A stretch of DNA of 64,000 nucleotides from CAXTKD01 sp964244885 (GCA_964244885.1 CAXTKD010000005.1:142284-206283), one strand, 5' to 3'. Positions 24,707 to 34,426 are shown, counted from the stretch's first letter. Notes: generated by a model not told the origin, from the sequence alone. Translations and numbers: made by a program.

Positions 24707-24733
24707 AAAGAAAAGGCGGGCAAAGCCCGCCTT
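24707..24733 (-). terminator. Rho-independent terminator downstream of rho
   Basis: On the minus strand a GGCGGGC-ttt-GCCCGCC stem (24715-24731) is followed by TTTTCTTTTG, a classic intrinsic terminator. It lies about 115 bases past the rho stop codon. The intervening stretch holds a second large hairpin around 24738-24778. Confidence 0.75.
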
Positions 24734-24846
24734 CGTCGGCCGGGTTCAGCGAGCTTCGCCGCTGACCCGCCGGCCGGACCGTCGCCGAGTCCGAAACCAG
24801 GCGGCGATTGCTTCGCAATCCTCGTGCTGGCTTCGGCCGGCTCGGG

Positions 24847-26103
<1,257 letters not shown>

Positions 26104-26229
26104 GGGTCGTCCTGATTTTGAAAATTGGTCCGGAGCGGGGAGCGGCGGGGCCGCGCGTCGATGCCGGGAAAGGATAGAGCCCTCGAACGGGGCTTTGACG
26201 GGTTGCTTAGGGCTCAAGCGCGGGCGGTG

Positions 26230-26451
26230 TCAACGCCGATTCGAGCGATCCGGAGCGCCGCGCGTCAGCAGGATGGTGATGAGATAGGCAACGCCCGCGG
26301 CGACTGCAACCGCAACCGCTTGCCAAGTGTGGCCGAGAAAATGCGTCGAGCCGAGGATGGCGGCGATCAGCAGGCCGGTCGCGACCCAGCCTTCCCAGCT
26401 GCACGGCGTCCAGCCGATGCCGCGGACCTTGGGGCGGAACCACGGGCGCAT
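26230..26451 (-). CDS. Small membrane protein between rho and hemJ
   Basis: 73 residues with two predicted membrane segments (VATGLLIAAILGSTHFLG and AVAVAVAAGVAYLITILL) and a basic tail. The ATG overlaps the hemJ stop (ATGA), so it is translated with it. No family is recognised; the conserved position suggests a real gene. Confidence 0.7.
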   Translation of the reverse strand: MRPWFRPKVRGIGWTPCSWEGWVATGLLIAAILGSTHFLGHTWQAVAVAVAAGVAYLITILLTRGAPDRSNRR

Positions 26452-26891
26452 CAGAACGGCCTGACGATGACGAGGATGACGATGGCGATGGTCGCAATTC
26501 CGGGGACTTCATTGAGCAGGCGCAGCGTCTTCTCGCTGTAGGGCCGCTCGCCGCGCGCGAAGGCCTTGCGGGCGGCGGAGAGCCAGCCGTGATAGGCGGA
26601 GAGCGCGAGGACGACGGTCATCTTGGCGATCAGCCAGCCCTGGCCGAAGCCGATGTTGGCGGCGAGGCTGAGGCCGAGCAGCCAGACCATGATCATCGCC
26701 GGGTTGATGATGATGCGGATCAGGCGGCGCTCGCGCTCGACCCAGGCGGCGTCCTCCGGCGAGCCGACGGCGGATTGCGAATGATAGGCGAGGAAGCGCG
26801 GCAGCATGAACATGCCCGCGATCCAGAAGATCGCGAAGATCACGTGCGCGGCCTTGACCCAGGGGTAGGCGGCGCCGAGCCAGCCGATCAT
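26451..26891 (-). CDS. hemJ: Protoporphyrinogen IX oxidase HemJ
   Basis: Integral membrane protein of 146 residues that oxidises protoporphyrinogen to protoporphyrin, the penultimate step of heme synthesis in most alphaproteobacteria. Four membrane segments are seen, and the conserved first-helix histidine H16 (AAHVIFAIFWIAGMFMLPR) is present. Its location after hemE and before rho is typical. It shares ATGA with the downstream small membrane gene. Confidence 0.92.
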   Translation of the reverse strand: MIGWLGAAYPWVKAAHVIFAIFWIAGMFMLPRFLAYHSQSAVGSPEDAAWVERERRLIRIIINPAMIMVWLLGLSLAANIGFGQGWLIAKMTVVLALSAYHGWLSAARKAFARGERPYSEKTLRLLNEVPGIATIAIVILVIVRPF

Positions 26892-26952
26892 AGAATGCGT
26901 CCGTTAGAGTCCATCGCGCCGCTTTTATCAGCCTCGCCGCTTACACCAACCT

Positions 26953-27031
26953 CCGTTCGTGGTGAGCTTGTCGAACCACGAGGTCGCGCGGGCCGAGCGA
27001 CCACGTCCTTCGACAAGCTCAGGACGAACGG
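26953..27031. repeat. Palindromic repeat (family B) overlapping the hemE stop codon
   Basis: Arms at 26953-26980 and 26998-27031 (CCGTTCGTGGTGAGCTTGTC and CGACAAGCTCAGGACGAACG). The hemE stop codon at 27019-27021 lies inside the right arm, so the repeat codes for the last residues PRSS. Confidence 0.88.
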
Positions 27032-28062
27032 GGAGGTGGAGTCGATCTCAATGCCTTCAGCAACTGCTCGACGTGGGCGATCGGCGTGTCCTGCAGGATG
27101 CCGTGGCCGAGGTTGAAGACGTGCGGGCGGGTCGGGAAGGCGTGGCGGATTCGCGCGATGGCGGCGTCGAGCGAGGCTCCGCCGGCGATGAGGGCGAGAG
27201 GGTCGAGGTTGCCCTGCACGGGCAGGTTGGCGGGGAGGGCGCTGTCGGCCCAGAGCGGGTCGACGGTCTCGTCGAGTCCGACGGCGTCGATTCCGGTCGC
27301 CTCGGCATAGCGGACGAGCTTCGCGCCGGCGCCTTTGGGGAAGCCGATCACCGGGACTTGCGGATGATGGGACTTGAGCGCGGAGACGATGGCGGCGGTC
27401 GGGGCGATCACCCAGGCGTCGAACTGCGCCGGGCTGAGCGTGCCGGCCCAGCTGTCGAACAGCTGGACAGCCATCGCGCCGGCCGCGATCTGGCCCGAGA
27501 GATAATCGACGGTGACGCCGACGATCGCGTCGATCAGGCGGCCGAAGGCGGTGGGGTCGCGGTAGGCGAGGCGGCGGGTCTCGGCCTGGTCCTTCGAGCC
27601 TTGGCCCGCGACCATGTAGGTCGCGACGGTCCACGGGCTGCCGGCAAAGCCGAGCAGCGTCGTCTCGGGCGGGATCGCCGCGGCGACCCTGGCGACGGTT
27701 TCGTAGATCTTGGCGAGATACGCCGGCGCGGGGGTCAGCGCGCTGAAGTCGGCATCGAGAAGCGGCGGCACGAGGCGCGGGCCTTCGCCGGGGCCGAAGC
27801 TCAGGTCCTGGCCCATGGCGTGGGGGACGATCAGGATGTCGGAGAACAGGATCGCGCCGTCCATGCCGAAGCGGCGGATCGGCTGGAGCGTGATCTCGCA
27901 CGCCGCGTCGGCATCATAGACGAGGTTCAGGAAGCCGCCCTTGTCGGCGCGAAGCGCGCGGTATTCGGGCAGGTAGCGCCCGGCCTGGCGCATGAGCCAG
28001 ACCGGGGGGGGGTCGCGCCGCTCGCCCTTGAGGACGGCCAGCAGGGGACGGTCGGGCGCCAC
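27019..28062 (-). CDS. hemE: Uroporphyrinogen decarboxylase
   Basis: Decarboxylates uroporphyrinogen III to coproporphyrinogen III in heme synthesis. 347 residues, normal length. Signatures: PPVWLMRQAGRYLPEYR near residues 18-34, GFAGSPWTVATYMVAG, FDSWAG, and GNLDP plus FNLGHGILQDTP at the C terminus. The last four codons and stop come from a palindromic repeat. Upstream lies the putative origin of replication. Confidence 0.97.
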   Translation of the reverse strand: MAPDRPLLAVLKGERRDPPPVWLMRQAGRYLPEYRALRADKGGFLNLVYDADAACEITLQPIRRFGMDGAILFSDILIVPHAMGQDLSFGPGEGPRLVPPLLDADFSALTPAPAYLAKIYETVARVAAAIPPETTLLGFAGSPWTVATYMVAGQGSKDQAETRRLAYRDPTAFGRLIDAIVGVTVDYLSGQIAAGAMAVQLFDSWAGTLSPAQFDAWVIAPTAAIVSALKSHHPQVPVIGFPKGAGAKLVRYAEATGIDAVGLDETVDPLWADSALPANLPVQGNLDPLALIAGGASLDAAIARIRHAFPTRPHVFNLGHGILQDTPIAHVEQLLKALRSTPPPRSS

Positions 28063-28344
28063 GCAATCTTCCTTAAAGTCTTTAATGAGAGAAGGTAGTG
28101 AAGGTTGTAGGGCCGGCGGGAATCGGGGTTTAGCGCCGCGCCCCCGGACTTGCCAACATCGCGAGCCCGAACGACTCGCGAGAGTCCTGCGAGTCGCGCC
28201 ACTTCTCCCCGTTGTTCACAGGTGGGAGCGGGATTCGATCCCCTTGTGGATGGACTGTTGATGGCCTGTCCGCGATTCCCGGCGACCGGCGCGCTTGCCG
28301 GTTGACCGACTGCCCCCTAAGCCTTGGCGCACAGGCTTATCCCC
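28063..28344. other. oriC: Putative chromosomal replication origin (oriC)
   Basis: A 282-base gene-free stretch between divergent hemE and the PPSR gene, the position of the Caulobacter and Rickettsia origins. DnaA-box-like 9-mers (consensus TTATCCACA): TTATCCCCA at 28337-28345 (one mismatch), TGTGGATGG at 28245-28253 (complement, two mismatches) and TTGTTCACA at 28212-28220 (two mismatches). An A/T-richer block CTTAAAGTCTTTAATGAG lies near 28069-28088, and an inverted repeat CGACTCGC/GCGAGTCG at 28172-28196. Genes to the right run rightward and most to the left run leftward. Confidence 0.78.
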
Positions 28345-29169
28345 ATGCAACTTCACCTCCATCTCGTGTCGGACTCGACCGGCGAAACCTTGGAATCGAT
28401 CGCCAAGGCCGGCCTCGCGCAGTTCGAGGGCGTCGAGGCGGTCAAGCACTTCTGGCCGATGGTCAGGAGCGAGGGCCATCTCGACCGGGTGATCGAGGAG
28501 ATCGCCAAGCGACCGGGGCTGGTGATCTACACGCTGGTCAATGATGCCGTCCGGGGCCGGCTGGAGCGGCGGATGCACGCGCTCGACCTGCCGGCGGTGG
28601 CGGCGCTCGATCCGGTGATGGCGGGGCTGTCGCGAGTGCTCGGGCAGGTGGCGAAGCAGCGGCCTGGGCGGCAGCACATGATGGACGCCGCCTATTTCGC
28701 GCGCGTCGACGCCATCCACTGGACGATCGCGCACGACGACGGCCAGGGCTGGGAGGAGTGGGAGGAGGCCGACATCCTGCTCGCCGGGGTGTCGCGAAGC
28801 TCGAAGACGCCGACCTCGATCTACCTCGCCAACCGGGGTTTCAAGACCGCCAACATCCCGCTGGTGCCTGAAAGCCCGCCGCCGGCGATGCTCTATAGGC
28901 TGCACGCGCCACTCGTCGTGGGTCTGACAGCGAGTCCCGACCGGCTGATCCAGATCCGCCGCAACCGCTTGATCCACCTCGGGTCGAGCGACGAGACCGG
29001 CTACGTCGATCCCGAGACGGTGGCGATGGAGACGGCGTTCGCGCGGCGAATCTTCGCCGACAACGACTGGCCGGTGATCGACGTGACCCGGCGCTCGATC
29101 GAGGAGACCGCGGCGGCGATCATCAACCTCCACCAGAAGCGCATGGAGAGCGGCCTTGTCCCGGCCTGA
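28345..29169 (+). CDS. PPSR family kinase/pyrophosphorylase (DUF299)
   Basis: Bifunctional regulator that switches PEP synthetase or pyruvate phosphate dikinase on and off by phosphorylation of a threonine. 274 residues. The nucleotide loop GVSRSSKTPTS spans ~148-157, preceded by HLVSDSTGET at the N terminus. No substrate dikinase gene is in this window. In Caulobacter this is the first gene after the origin. ATG 28345 is preferred to an upstream TTG. Confidence 0.93.
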   Translation: MQLHLHLVSDSTGETLESIAKAGLAQFEGVEAVKHFWPMVRSEGHLDRVIEEIAKRPGLVIYTLVNDAVRGRLERRMHALDLPAVAALDPVMAGLSRVLGQVAKQRPGRQHMMDAAYFARVDAIHWTIAHDDGQGWEEWEEADILLAGVSRSSKTPTSIYLANRGFKTANIPLVPESPPPAMLYRLHAPLVVGLTASPDRLIQIRRNRLIHLGSSDETGYVDPETVAMETAFARRIFADNDWPVIDVTRRSIEETAAAIINLHQKRMESGLVPA

Positions 29170-29761
29170 GCTCGTCCTCGCGTCGCAAAGCGCCGCTCGG
29201 AGGGCGATGCTGACGGCGGCGGGGGTGACGTTCGAGGCGCTGTCGCCGAACGTCGATGAGAGCGAATTGAAAGGGGCGTTCTTGGCGGAGGGGCGGACGG
29301 CGCGCGACATCGCCGACGCGCTTGCCGAGGTGAAGGCGGTCAAGCTGTCGCGGAAATTGCCGGGCGCGCTGGTGCTCGGCGCCGACCAGGTGCTGGTGAC
29401 CGAGGACGGCGCGATGCTCGACAAGCCGAGGGACCGGGCGGAAGCGGCGGCGCAGCTCCGGCTGCTCGCGGGCAAGGAGCACCGCCTGATCTCGGCGGCG
29501 GTGGTGGCGGAGAACGGCACGCCGGTATGGCGGGTGGTCGACAGCGCCAAGCTGACGATGCGGACGTTCGGGGACGGGTTTCTGGAAGGGTATCTCGATG
29601 CGGAGGGCGACGCGCTGCTCGGCTGCGTCGGCGGCTATCGGCTCGAAGGCCTCGGCGCGCAGCTGTTCGCCAAGGTCAGCGGCGACCATTTCACCGTCCT
29701 CGGCCTGCCGCTTCTGGCGGTGCTCGATTATCTGCGGGTGCGGGGAGTGATGGCGGCGTGA
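29156..29761 (+). CDS. maf: Maf family nucleotide pyrophosphatase
   Basis: House-cleaning nucleoside triphosphate pyrophosphatase, 201 residues. LVLASQSAARRAML (with substrate-binding SxSxxR), LGADQVLV and the KPRDRAEA region are family marks. The only start upstream of the motif is a TTG at 29156, which overlaps the PPSR gene by 14 bases. Its GTG-overlapping end couples it to aroE. Confidence 0.9.
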   Translation: MSRPELVLASQSAARRAMLTAAGVTFEALSPNVDESELKGAFLAEGRTARDIADALAEVKAVKLSRKLPGALVLGADQVLVTEDGAMLDKPRDRAEAAAQLRLLAGKEHRLISAAVVAENGTPVWRVVDSAKLTMRTFGDGFLEGYLDAEGDALLGCVGGYRLEGLGAQLFAKVSGDHFTVLGLPLLAVLDYLRVRGVMAA

Positions 29762-30612
29762 GCGCGCTTCCTCCTTCCGCGGGTATTATAGGCTGGCCGG
29801 TGGCTCACTCGAAATCGCCGGCGATTCACCGTTTCTGGCTGGGCAGGCTCGGGCTCGACGGCGACTACGGGCGCTTTCCGGTGGTGCCCGAGAATCTCGG
29901 TGCGGCAATAAAGGCGCTGCCGACGCTTGGCTTGCGGGGTGTCAACGTCACGGTGCCGCACAAGCAGGCGGTGATTCCGTTCCTCGATCGGCTCGACCCC
30001 CTCGCCGCGAAGATCGGCGCGGTCAATACCGTGGTCGTCGAGGAGGGGGCGCTGGTCGGCTACAATACCGACGCGGCGGGTTTCCTCGAGCCGCTTGGGC
30101 CGCTGCTGCGCGACCGGCATCTGTATCGCATGGCGCGGGTGCTTGGCGCGGGCGGCGCGGCGCGGGCGGTGGCGCATGCGCTGTGGAGCGAGGGGTTCGA
30201 TCTGGTGATCGCGGCGCGTGACGTCTCCAAGGCCACGGCGCTTCGCGCCGAGTTCGACGCCGAGGACAATCGCACTTGCGCGCTCGATCATTTCGCGGCG
30301 CCGACCGATTTCGCCTTCGACAACCGCGCCGGCATCCTCGACCTTATCGTCAACACCACGCCGCTCGGCATGACCGGCCAGCCGCCCCTCGCCTTCGACT
30401 TCAGCCATGCGCCGCCGGGGGCAGTGGTTTACGACGCGGTCTATGCGCCCTTGGAGACGCCGCTGCTCCGCGAGGCGCGCGTGCGCGGGCATCCGGTGAT
30501 CGACGGGCTGTCGATGCTGATCGGCCAGGCGGCGGCGGCGTTCGAGAAGTTCTTTGGCGAGCCGGCGCCGCGCGAGCATGACGCCGAGCTTCGGGCCATG
30601 CTCACCGCATGA
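29758..30612 (+). CDS. aroE: Shikimate dehydrogenase
   Basis: NADPH-dependent reduction of 3-dehydroshikimate to shikimate. 284 residues. GWPVAHSKSPAIH (substrate site), GVNVTVPHKQAV with the catalytic lysine, the nucleotide motif GAGGAARAV, and DGLSMLIGQA at the C terminus. GTG 29758 overlaps the maf stop; the stop overlaps the coaE start. The cluster order maf-aroE-coaE-dnaQ matches Caulobacter. Confidence 0.96.
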   Translation: MSALPPSAGIIGWPVAHSKSPAIHRFWLGRLGLDGDYGRFPVVPENLGAAIKALPTLGLRGVNVTVPHKQAVIPFLDRLDPLAAKIGAVNTVVVEEGALVGYNTDAAGFLEPLGPLLRDRHLYRMARVLGAGGAARAVAHALWSEGFDLVIAARDVSKATALRAEFDAEDNRTCALDHFAAPTDFAFDNRAGILDLIVNTTPLGMTGQPPLAFDFSHAPPGAVVYDAVYAPLETPLLREARVRGHPVIDGLSMLIGQAAAAFEKFFGEPAPREHDAELRAMLTA

Positions 30613-31208
30613 TCGTCCTCGGCCTCACCGGCTCGATCGGCATGGGCAAGTCGACCGTCGCCACCATGTTCCGGCAGCTTCGAGTCCCGGTCTTCGACGC
30701 CGACGCGGTGGTGCGGCGGTTGCAAGGGCCGGGCGGGAAGGCGCTCGCCGGCATCGAGGCGCTGTTCCCGGGAACGACCCACGGCGGCGGGCTGCACCGC
30801 GACAGGCTCGGCGCGCAGGTGTTCGGCAATGCCGAAGCGTTGGGAAAGCTGGAGCGGCTGATCCATCCCTTGGTCGGGGTGGAGCAACTGGCCTTCCTCA
30901 AGCGGCATGCGCGGCACCCCATCGTGGTGCTCGACATCCCGTTGCTGTTCGAGGGCGAGGGCTGGAAAAAGGTTGATGCGACGATTGTCGTCTCGGCCCC
31001 GGCGCGGGTGCAGCGGGCACGGGTGCTGAAGCGGCCGGGGATGACGGCGGCCAAGTTCGACGCCATTCTCGCCAAGCAGATGCCCGACGCGGAGAAGCGC
31101 GCGCTCGCCGATTTCGTCATTCCGACGGGGCTCGGCCGCGCGCTGACGCGGACCACGGTTCGTCGCCTGGTCGCTTGCCTTCGGGCCAGCGGAGTCGCAC
31201 ATGGCTAG
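30609..31208 (+). CDS. coaE: Dephospho-CoA kinase
   Basis: Last step of coenzyme A synthesis. 199 residues. P-loop GLTGSIGMGKST (5-16), FDADAVVRRL, HPLVGVEQ and LDIPLLFE. It overlaps aroE by four bases (ATGA), and the next gene dnaQ starts two bases after its stop. Confidence 0.96.
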   Translation: MIVLGLTGSIGMGKSTVATMFRQLRVPVFDADAVVRRLQGPGGKALAGIEALFPGTTHGGGLHRDRLGAQVFGNAEALGKLERLIHPLVGVEQLAFLKRHARHPIVVLDIPLLFEGEGWKKVDATIVVSAPARVQRARVLKRPGMTAAKFDAILAKQMPDAEKRALADFVIPTGLGRALTRTTVRRLVACLRASGVAHG

Positions 31209-31210
31209 TC

Positions 31211-31885
31211 ATGCGTGAAATCATTTTCGATACCGAGACCACGGGACTGTCGCCGCTCGACGGGCACCGGCTGGTCGAGATCGGCTGCATCGAGATCGTC
31301 CACAAGGTCGAGACCGGCCGGCACTTCCATGCCTATGTGAACCCCGAGCGGCCGATGCCGCGCGAGGCGCACGCGGTCCACGGCCTCAGCGACGAGTTCC
31401 TCGCCGACAAGCCGTGCTTCCACGAGATCGTCGACGACTTCCTGGGCTTCATCGGCGACTCGCCGCTCGTCGCGCACAACGCGATGTTCGACCTGGGCTT
31501 CCTCAACCACGAGCTCCGCAAGTGCCGCCGCCCGGCGATCTTCATCGAGCGGATGGTCGACACGCTGCAGATCGCGCGCTCGAAGCTGCCGGGCGCCAAG
31601 CACAGCCTCGATGCGCTCTGCGACCGCTACAACGTCGACAAGTCGGCGCGCGACAAGCACGGCGCGCTGCTCGACGCCCGGCTCCTCACCTGCGTTTACG
31701 TGGAGCTGACCGGCGGGCGGCAGCTCGGCATGGAATTGGGCTCGGTCGAGGCGGCGCCGGCGGTCAGCGAGGCCTATGAGCGGGTGATGCACGCGGCGCG
31801 GCTTCACAACGCCTCGGCGCACGAACTGGAGCGTCACCGCGCGATGGTGGCGACGCTCAAGGACCCTGTCTGGTTGCTTCCGTAG
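31211..31885 (+). CDS. dnaQ: DNA polymerase III epsilon (proofreading) subunit
   Basis: 3'-5' exonuclease of the DEDDh type, 224 residues. ExoI motif FDTETTGL (D7, E9), VHGLSDEF, ExoII HNAMFDLGFLNHEL and ExoIII HGALLDARL are all present. ATG 31211 gives the standard MREIIFDTETTG start; the longer reading overlaps coaE. The gene closes a four-gene rightward cluster next to the origin. Confidence 0.96.
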   Translation: MREIIFDTETTGLSPLDGHRLVEIGCIEIVHKVETGRHFHAYVNPERPMPREAHAVHGLSDEFLADKPCFHEIVDDFLGFIGDSPLVAHNAMFDLGFLNHELRKCRRPAIFIERMVDTLQIARSKLPGAKHSLDALCDRYNVDKSARDKHGALLDARLLTCVYVELTGGRQLGMELGSVEAAPAVSEAYERVMHAARLHNASAHELERHRAMVATLKDPVWLLP

Positions 31886-31931
31886 GCTTCAGGCAACTCT
31901 CGTTGACTTCGGGGGTTAGCAATCCCAGTGC

Positions 31932-31947
31932 GCCCGCCTCGGCGGGC
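31932..31947. terminator. Short GC hairpin between dnaQ and hpf
   Basis: GCCCGCC-tc-GGCGGGC lies 20 bases before the hpf start. It has no T tract, so it may be a weak terminator for dnaQ or a structure in the hpf leader. Confidence 0.4.
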
Positions 31948-31967
31948 CTCCAGCCGAAAGGACCATC

Positions 31968-32558
31968 ATGGATATCCGCGTTTCAGGGCACCAGGTCGAC
32001 GTCGGCAGCGCCTTCAAGAGCCACGCGACGACCCGCATGCAGGCGATCGCCGACAAGCATTTTTCGCGCGCCGTTTCGGCCAACGTGACGCTCGGCAACG
32101 GGCCGCACGACAACGGCTTCGTCTGCGATATCTTTATGCCGGTGGCGCAGGGGCTGGTGCTCAAGGGCTCGGGGCGAAGCGCAGGCGAGGCGAACCAGGC
32201 GTTCGACGCCGCCGCCGAGCGGATCGAGAAGCAACTGCGCCGCTATACGCGCCGGCTGAAGGACCGCCATAGTCCGGGCGCCGCGAGCCGCGCCGACAAT
32301 GGCGCGGGCGGCTATGAGTTCAATGCCGGCTATACCATCTTCGAGAGCAACGAGGCCGAGGAGCCGTCGGACAACCCGGTGGTCGTCGCCGAGACCAAGG
32401 CCGATATCCCGGTCGCCAGCGTTTCCGACGCGGTGATGATGCTTGACCTTCGCAACACCACCGCCTTGCTGTTCAAGAATGGCCAGACCGGGGTGCTCAA
32501 CATGGTCTACCGCCGCGAGGACGGGAACATCGGCTGGGTCGAGCCGGGCAAGAGCTGA
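31968..32558 (+). CDS. hpf: Ribosome hibernation promoting factor (long form)
   Basis: Ribosome-silencing protein of 196 residues. N-terminal S30AE domain (MDIRVSGHQVDVGSAF to about residue 105) and a C-terminal dimerisation domain (MMLDLRNTTALLFKNGQTG, then NMVYRREDGNIGWVEP). The long form can dimerise 70S ribosomes into 100S particles. GAAAGGACC supplies the ribosome-binding site. It pairs with ptsN downstream, the usual alphaproteobacterial arrangement, though rpoN is not adjacent here. Confidence 0.93.
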   Translation: MDIRVSGHQVDVGSAFKSHATTRMQAIADKHFSRAVSANVTLGNGPHDNGFVCDIFMPVAQGLVLKGSGRSAGEANQAFDAAAERIEKQLRRYTRRLKDRHSPGAASRADNGAGGYEFNAGYTIFESNEAEEPSDNPVVVAETKADIPVASVSDAVMMLDLRNTTALLFKNGQTGVLNMVYRREDGNIGWVEPGKS

Positions 32559-32583
32559 CCGGCCCCATTTAGAAGCAGTAGCG

Positions 32584-33060
32584 ATGGAATTGCGTGATTT
32601 CCTGGTGCCGGGAGCGGTGATCGCCGCGCTCAAAGCCGCGTCGAAGAAGCAGCTGATCCAGCAGCTCGCCGCCGCCGCCGCGCCGCTCGCGGGCGTCGAC
32701 GCGGCGCGGATTGTCGAGCTGGTGATGGAGCGCGAGCGGCTGGGCTCGACGGGCTTCGGCGGCGGTATCGCCATCCCGCACGGCAAGCTGGCCGGGCTGC
32801 CCCGCGTGATCGGGCTGTTCGCGCGGCTGGAGGATCCTGTCGACTATGACGCGCTCGACAAGCGGCCGGTTGACCTCGCCTTCCTGCTGCTGGCGCCCGA
32901 GGGTGCGGGAGCCGACAATCTGAAGGCGCTGGCACGGGTCAGCCGGACCTTCCGCGACCTCGCCTTGGTCGAGAAGCTTAGGGGTTCCACCTCGGCCGAT
33001 GCGCTCTATGCTATGCTGGTCGACGCCGGGCACGACGCGGTCGGAAGCCGCGCCGCCTGA
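32584..33060 (+). CDS. ptsN: PTS IIA-Ntr regulatory protein
   Basis: Nitrogen-related phosphotransferase EIIA, 158 residues. Phosphorylation histidine H66 lies in GIAIPHGKL; the flanks GSTGFGGG and VDLAFLLLAPEG match the family. It receives phosphate from the PtsP/NPr chain and regulates potassium, nitrogen and stress responses. It lies 25 bases after hpf, suggesting joint expression. Confidence 0.94.
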   Translation: MELRDFLVPGAVIAALKAASKKQLIQQLAAAAAPLAGVDAARIVELVMERERLGSTGFGGGIAIPHGKLAGLPRVIGLFARLEDPVDYDALDKRPVDLAFLLLAPEGAGADNLKALARVSRTFRDLALVEKLRGSTSADALYAMLVDAGHDAVGSRAA

Positions 33061-33083
33061 CGCGCACGGGCGGGAGTGAGCGC

Positions 33084-33482
33084 ATGGCCGACGAGCAGGC
33101 GAACGACGCGGCCGATGACGAGGAGCTGATCTTCGACGACCGCCGCACGCCGCGCGCGCAGGTGGCGATGCCGGGTGCTGTGGCGCATTCGGGCGAAAGC
33201 TATCCCTGCCGCATCGTCGACCTGTCGGCCGGCGGCTGCCGCGCCGAGGTCGACGTCGAGTTCGCGCCTGGAATGCCGGTGCACGTCGAGCTTGGCGAGC
33301 ACGGCCGCTTCCCGGCGGTGGTGATCTGGAGCGAGGGCAAGGTGACGGGACTCGCCTTCGCGGAGAGCGTCGGCCAGACGCTGGCGCGGCTGGGGCCGAC
33401 CGCGGTGGCGCTGGGGCTTATCTCGTCCGAACCGGGAAGCGACGGCGATACCGGCGTGCCCAAGCTCGTGGACCCGACTTGA
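33084..33482 (+). CDS. PilZ domain protein
   Basis: A 132-residue stand-alone PilZ domain, which binds cyclic di-GMP. The binding motifs RRTPR (R20, R24) and DLSAGG (D46, S48, G51) are both present, so ligand binding is expected. Acidic N terminus (EQANDAADDEEL). It overlaps the following thioesterase gene by four bases. Confidence 0.88.
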   Translation: MADEQANDAADDEELIFDDRRTPRAQVAMPGAVAHSGESYPCRIVDLSAGGCRAEVDVEFAPGMPVHVELGEHGRFPAVVIWSEGKVTGLAFAESVGQTLARLGPTAVALGLISSEPGSDGDTGVPKLVDPT

Positions 33483-33925
33483 GCGCGCATTTTCGCGGGC
33501 TCGAGGCGTTGTATGCGGCGGCGCCGATTAACGCGCTGTTCGCCTCCAGCCTGACGGTCGAGGGCCAGGGCCGGACGCGCATCCGCTTCGACATCGGCCC
33601 CGAGCATTTCCACGCCGCCGGCGCGCTCCACGGCACGGTCTATTTCAAGATGCTCGACGACGCCGCCTTCTACGCGGCGAACAGCATGGTCGAGGACATG
33701 TTCGTGCTGACCACCGCCTTCAACATCCTGCTGACCCGCCCGGTGAAGGCCGGGCCGCTGACCGCCGAGGGGCGCTGGGTGAGCGGGCAGCGGCGGGTGC
33801 TGATCGCCGAAAGCTGGCTGACTGACGCCGAGGGGGAGGAAGTCGGGCGCGGCACCGGCACCTTCCTGCGCTCGCGCATCGCGTTGTCGTCGCTTGACGC
33901 CTATGCGGCGGCCGTTCCCGGGTGA
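33479..33925 (+). CDS. PaaI/hotdog fold thioesterase family protein
   Basis: 148 residues with the 4HBT hotdog pattern: FHAAGALHGTVYFKMLDDAAFYAAN, shown in part, then TTAFNILLTRPV. Members hydrolyse acyl-CoA or acyl-ACP. The TTG start at 33479 overlaps the PilZ stop; no better start is available. The end overlaps the DUF1491 GTG. Confidence 0.85.
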   Translation: MSAHFRGLEALYAAAPINALFASSLTVEGQGRTRIRFDIGPEHFHAAGALHGTVYFKMLDDAAFYAANSMVEDMFVLTTAFNILLTRPVKAGPLTAEGRWVSGQRRVLIAESWLTDAEGEEVGRGTGTFLRSRIALSSLDAYAAAVPG

Positions 33926-34257
33926 GCCGGCTGACGACCCGGTTGCGGGTCGACGCGATGATCCGGCGGGCCCAGAGCGAAGGCGGCTTCGCGACGGTGC
34001 TGGTCCACGGCGACGATTCGGCGGGCAGCCTGATCCTCGTTCTGGCGCGACGAGACGGCGGGCAAACGGCGCTGGCGCGCACCCTGGCCGCGTCCGGCTA
34101 TGCCTGGACGCCGGCCGCCGAACAGCCGGCGGGAACCTACGGGATCATCGACGAATACGTCGCGCGGCAGCGCCGCTACGACCCCGATCTGTGGGTTCTG
34201 GAGCTGGATATCGCCGATGCAGAACGGTTCGTCGCCGAATCGAGCGGCGGCGATTGA
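33922..34257 (+). CDS. DUF1491 family protein
   Basis: 111 residues, starting SRLTTRLRVDAMIRRA and containing GGFATVLVHGDDSAG and RRYDPDLWVLELDIADAERFV. These are the marks of DUF1491, a small alphaproteobacterial protein of unknown function. GTG 33922 overlaps the upstream stop. The 169-base gap after it holds a weak hairpin ATCCGAA/TTCGGAT near 34307. Confidence 0.85.
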   Translation: MSRLTTRLRVDAMIRRAQSEGGFATVLVHGDDSAGSLILVLARRDGGQTALARTLAASGYAWTPAAEQPAGTYGIIDEYVARQRRYDPDLWVLELDIADAERFVAESSGGD

Positions 34258-34426
34258 CCCTGTGGGACCGGCCGATCATTAACCCTTTCATCTAGGGAAG
34301 GTTGCATCCGAACCGGGGTTTTTTCGGATTTTGCAGCCAGTCGGCAAACGATGTCGCGACCGCGTACCACGGGCTCCTCCAAGCCCGCGCTCGCGATCTT
34401 GTCTGCCGCATGTGGGTTGGGTTTTG

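Noticed and set aside
28069..28088. TTAA-5-TTAA resembling a CtrA binding site at the origin
   Set aside because: CtrA sites need a 7-base spacer; here it is five. Kept only as an A/T-rich patch.
28225..28250. GGGATTCGATCCC resembling a tRNA T-arm in the origin gap
   Set aside because: The stem pairing is wrong for a T-arm, and no anticodon arm or acceptor stem can be built around it.
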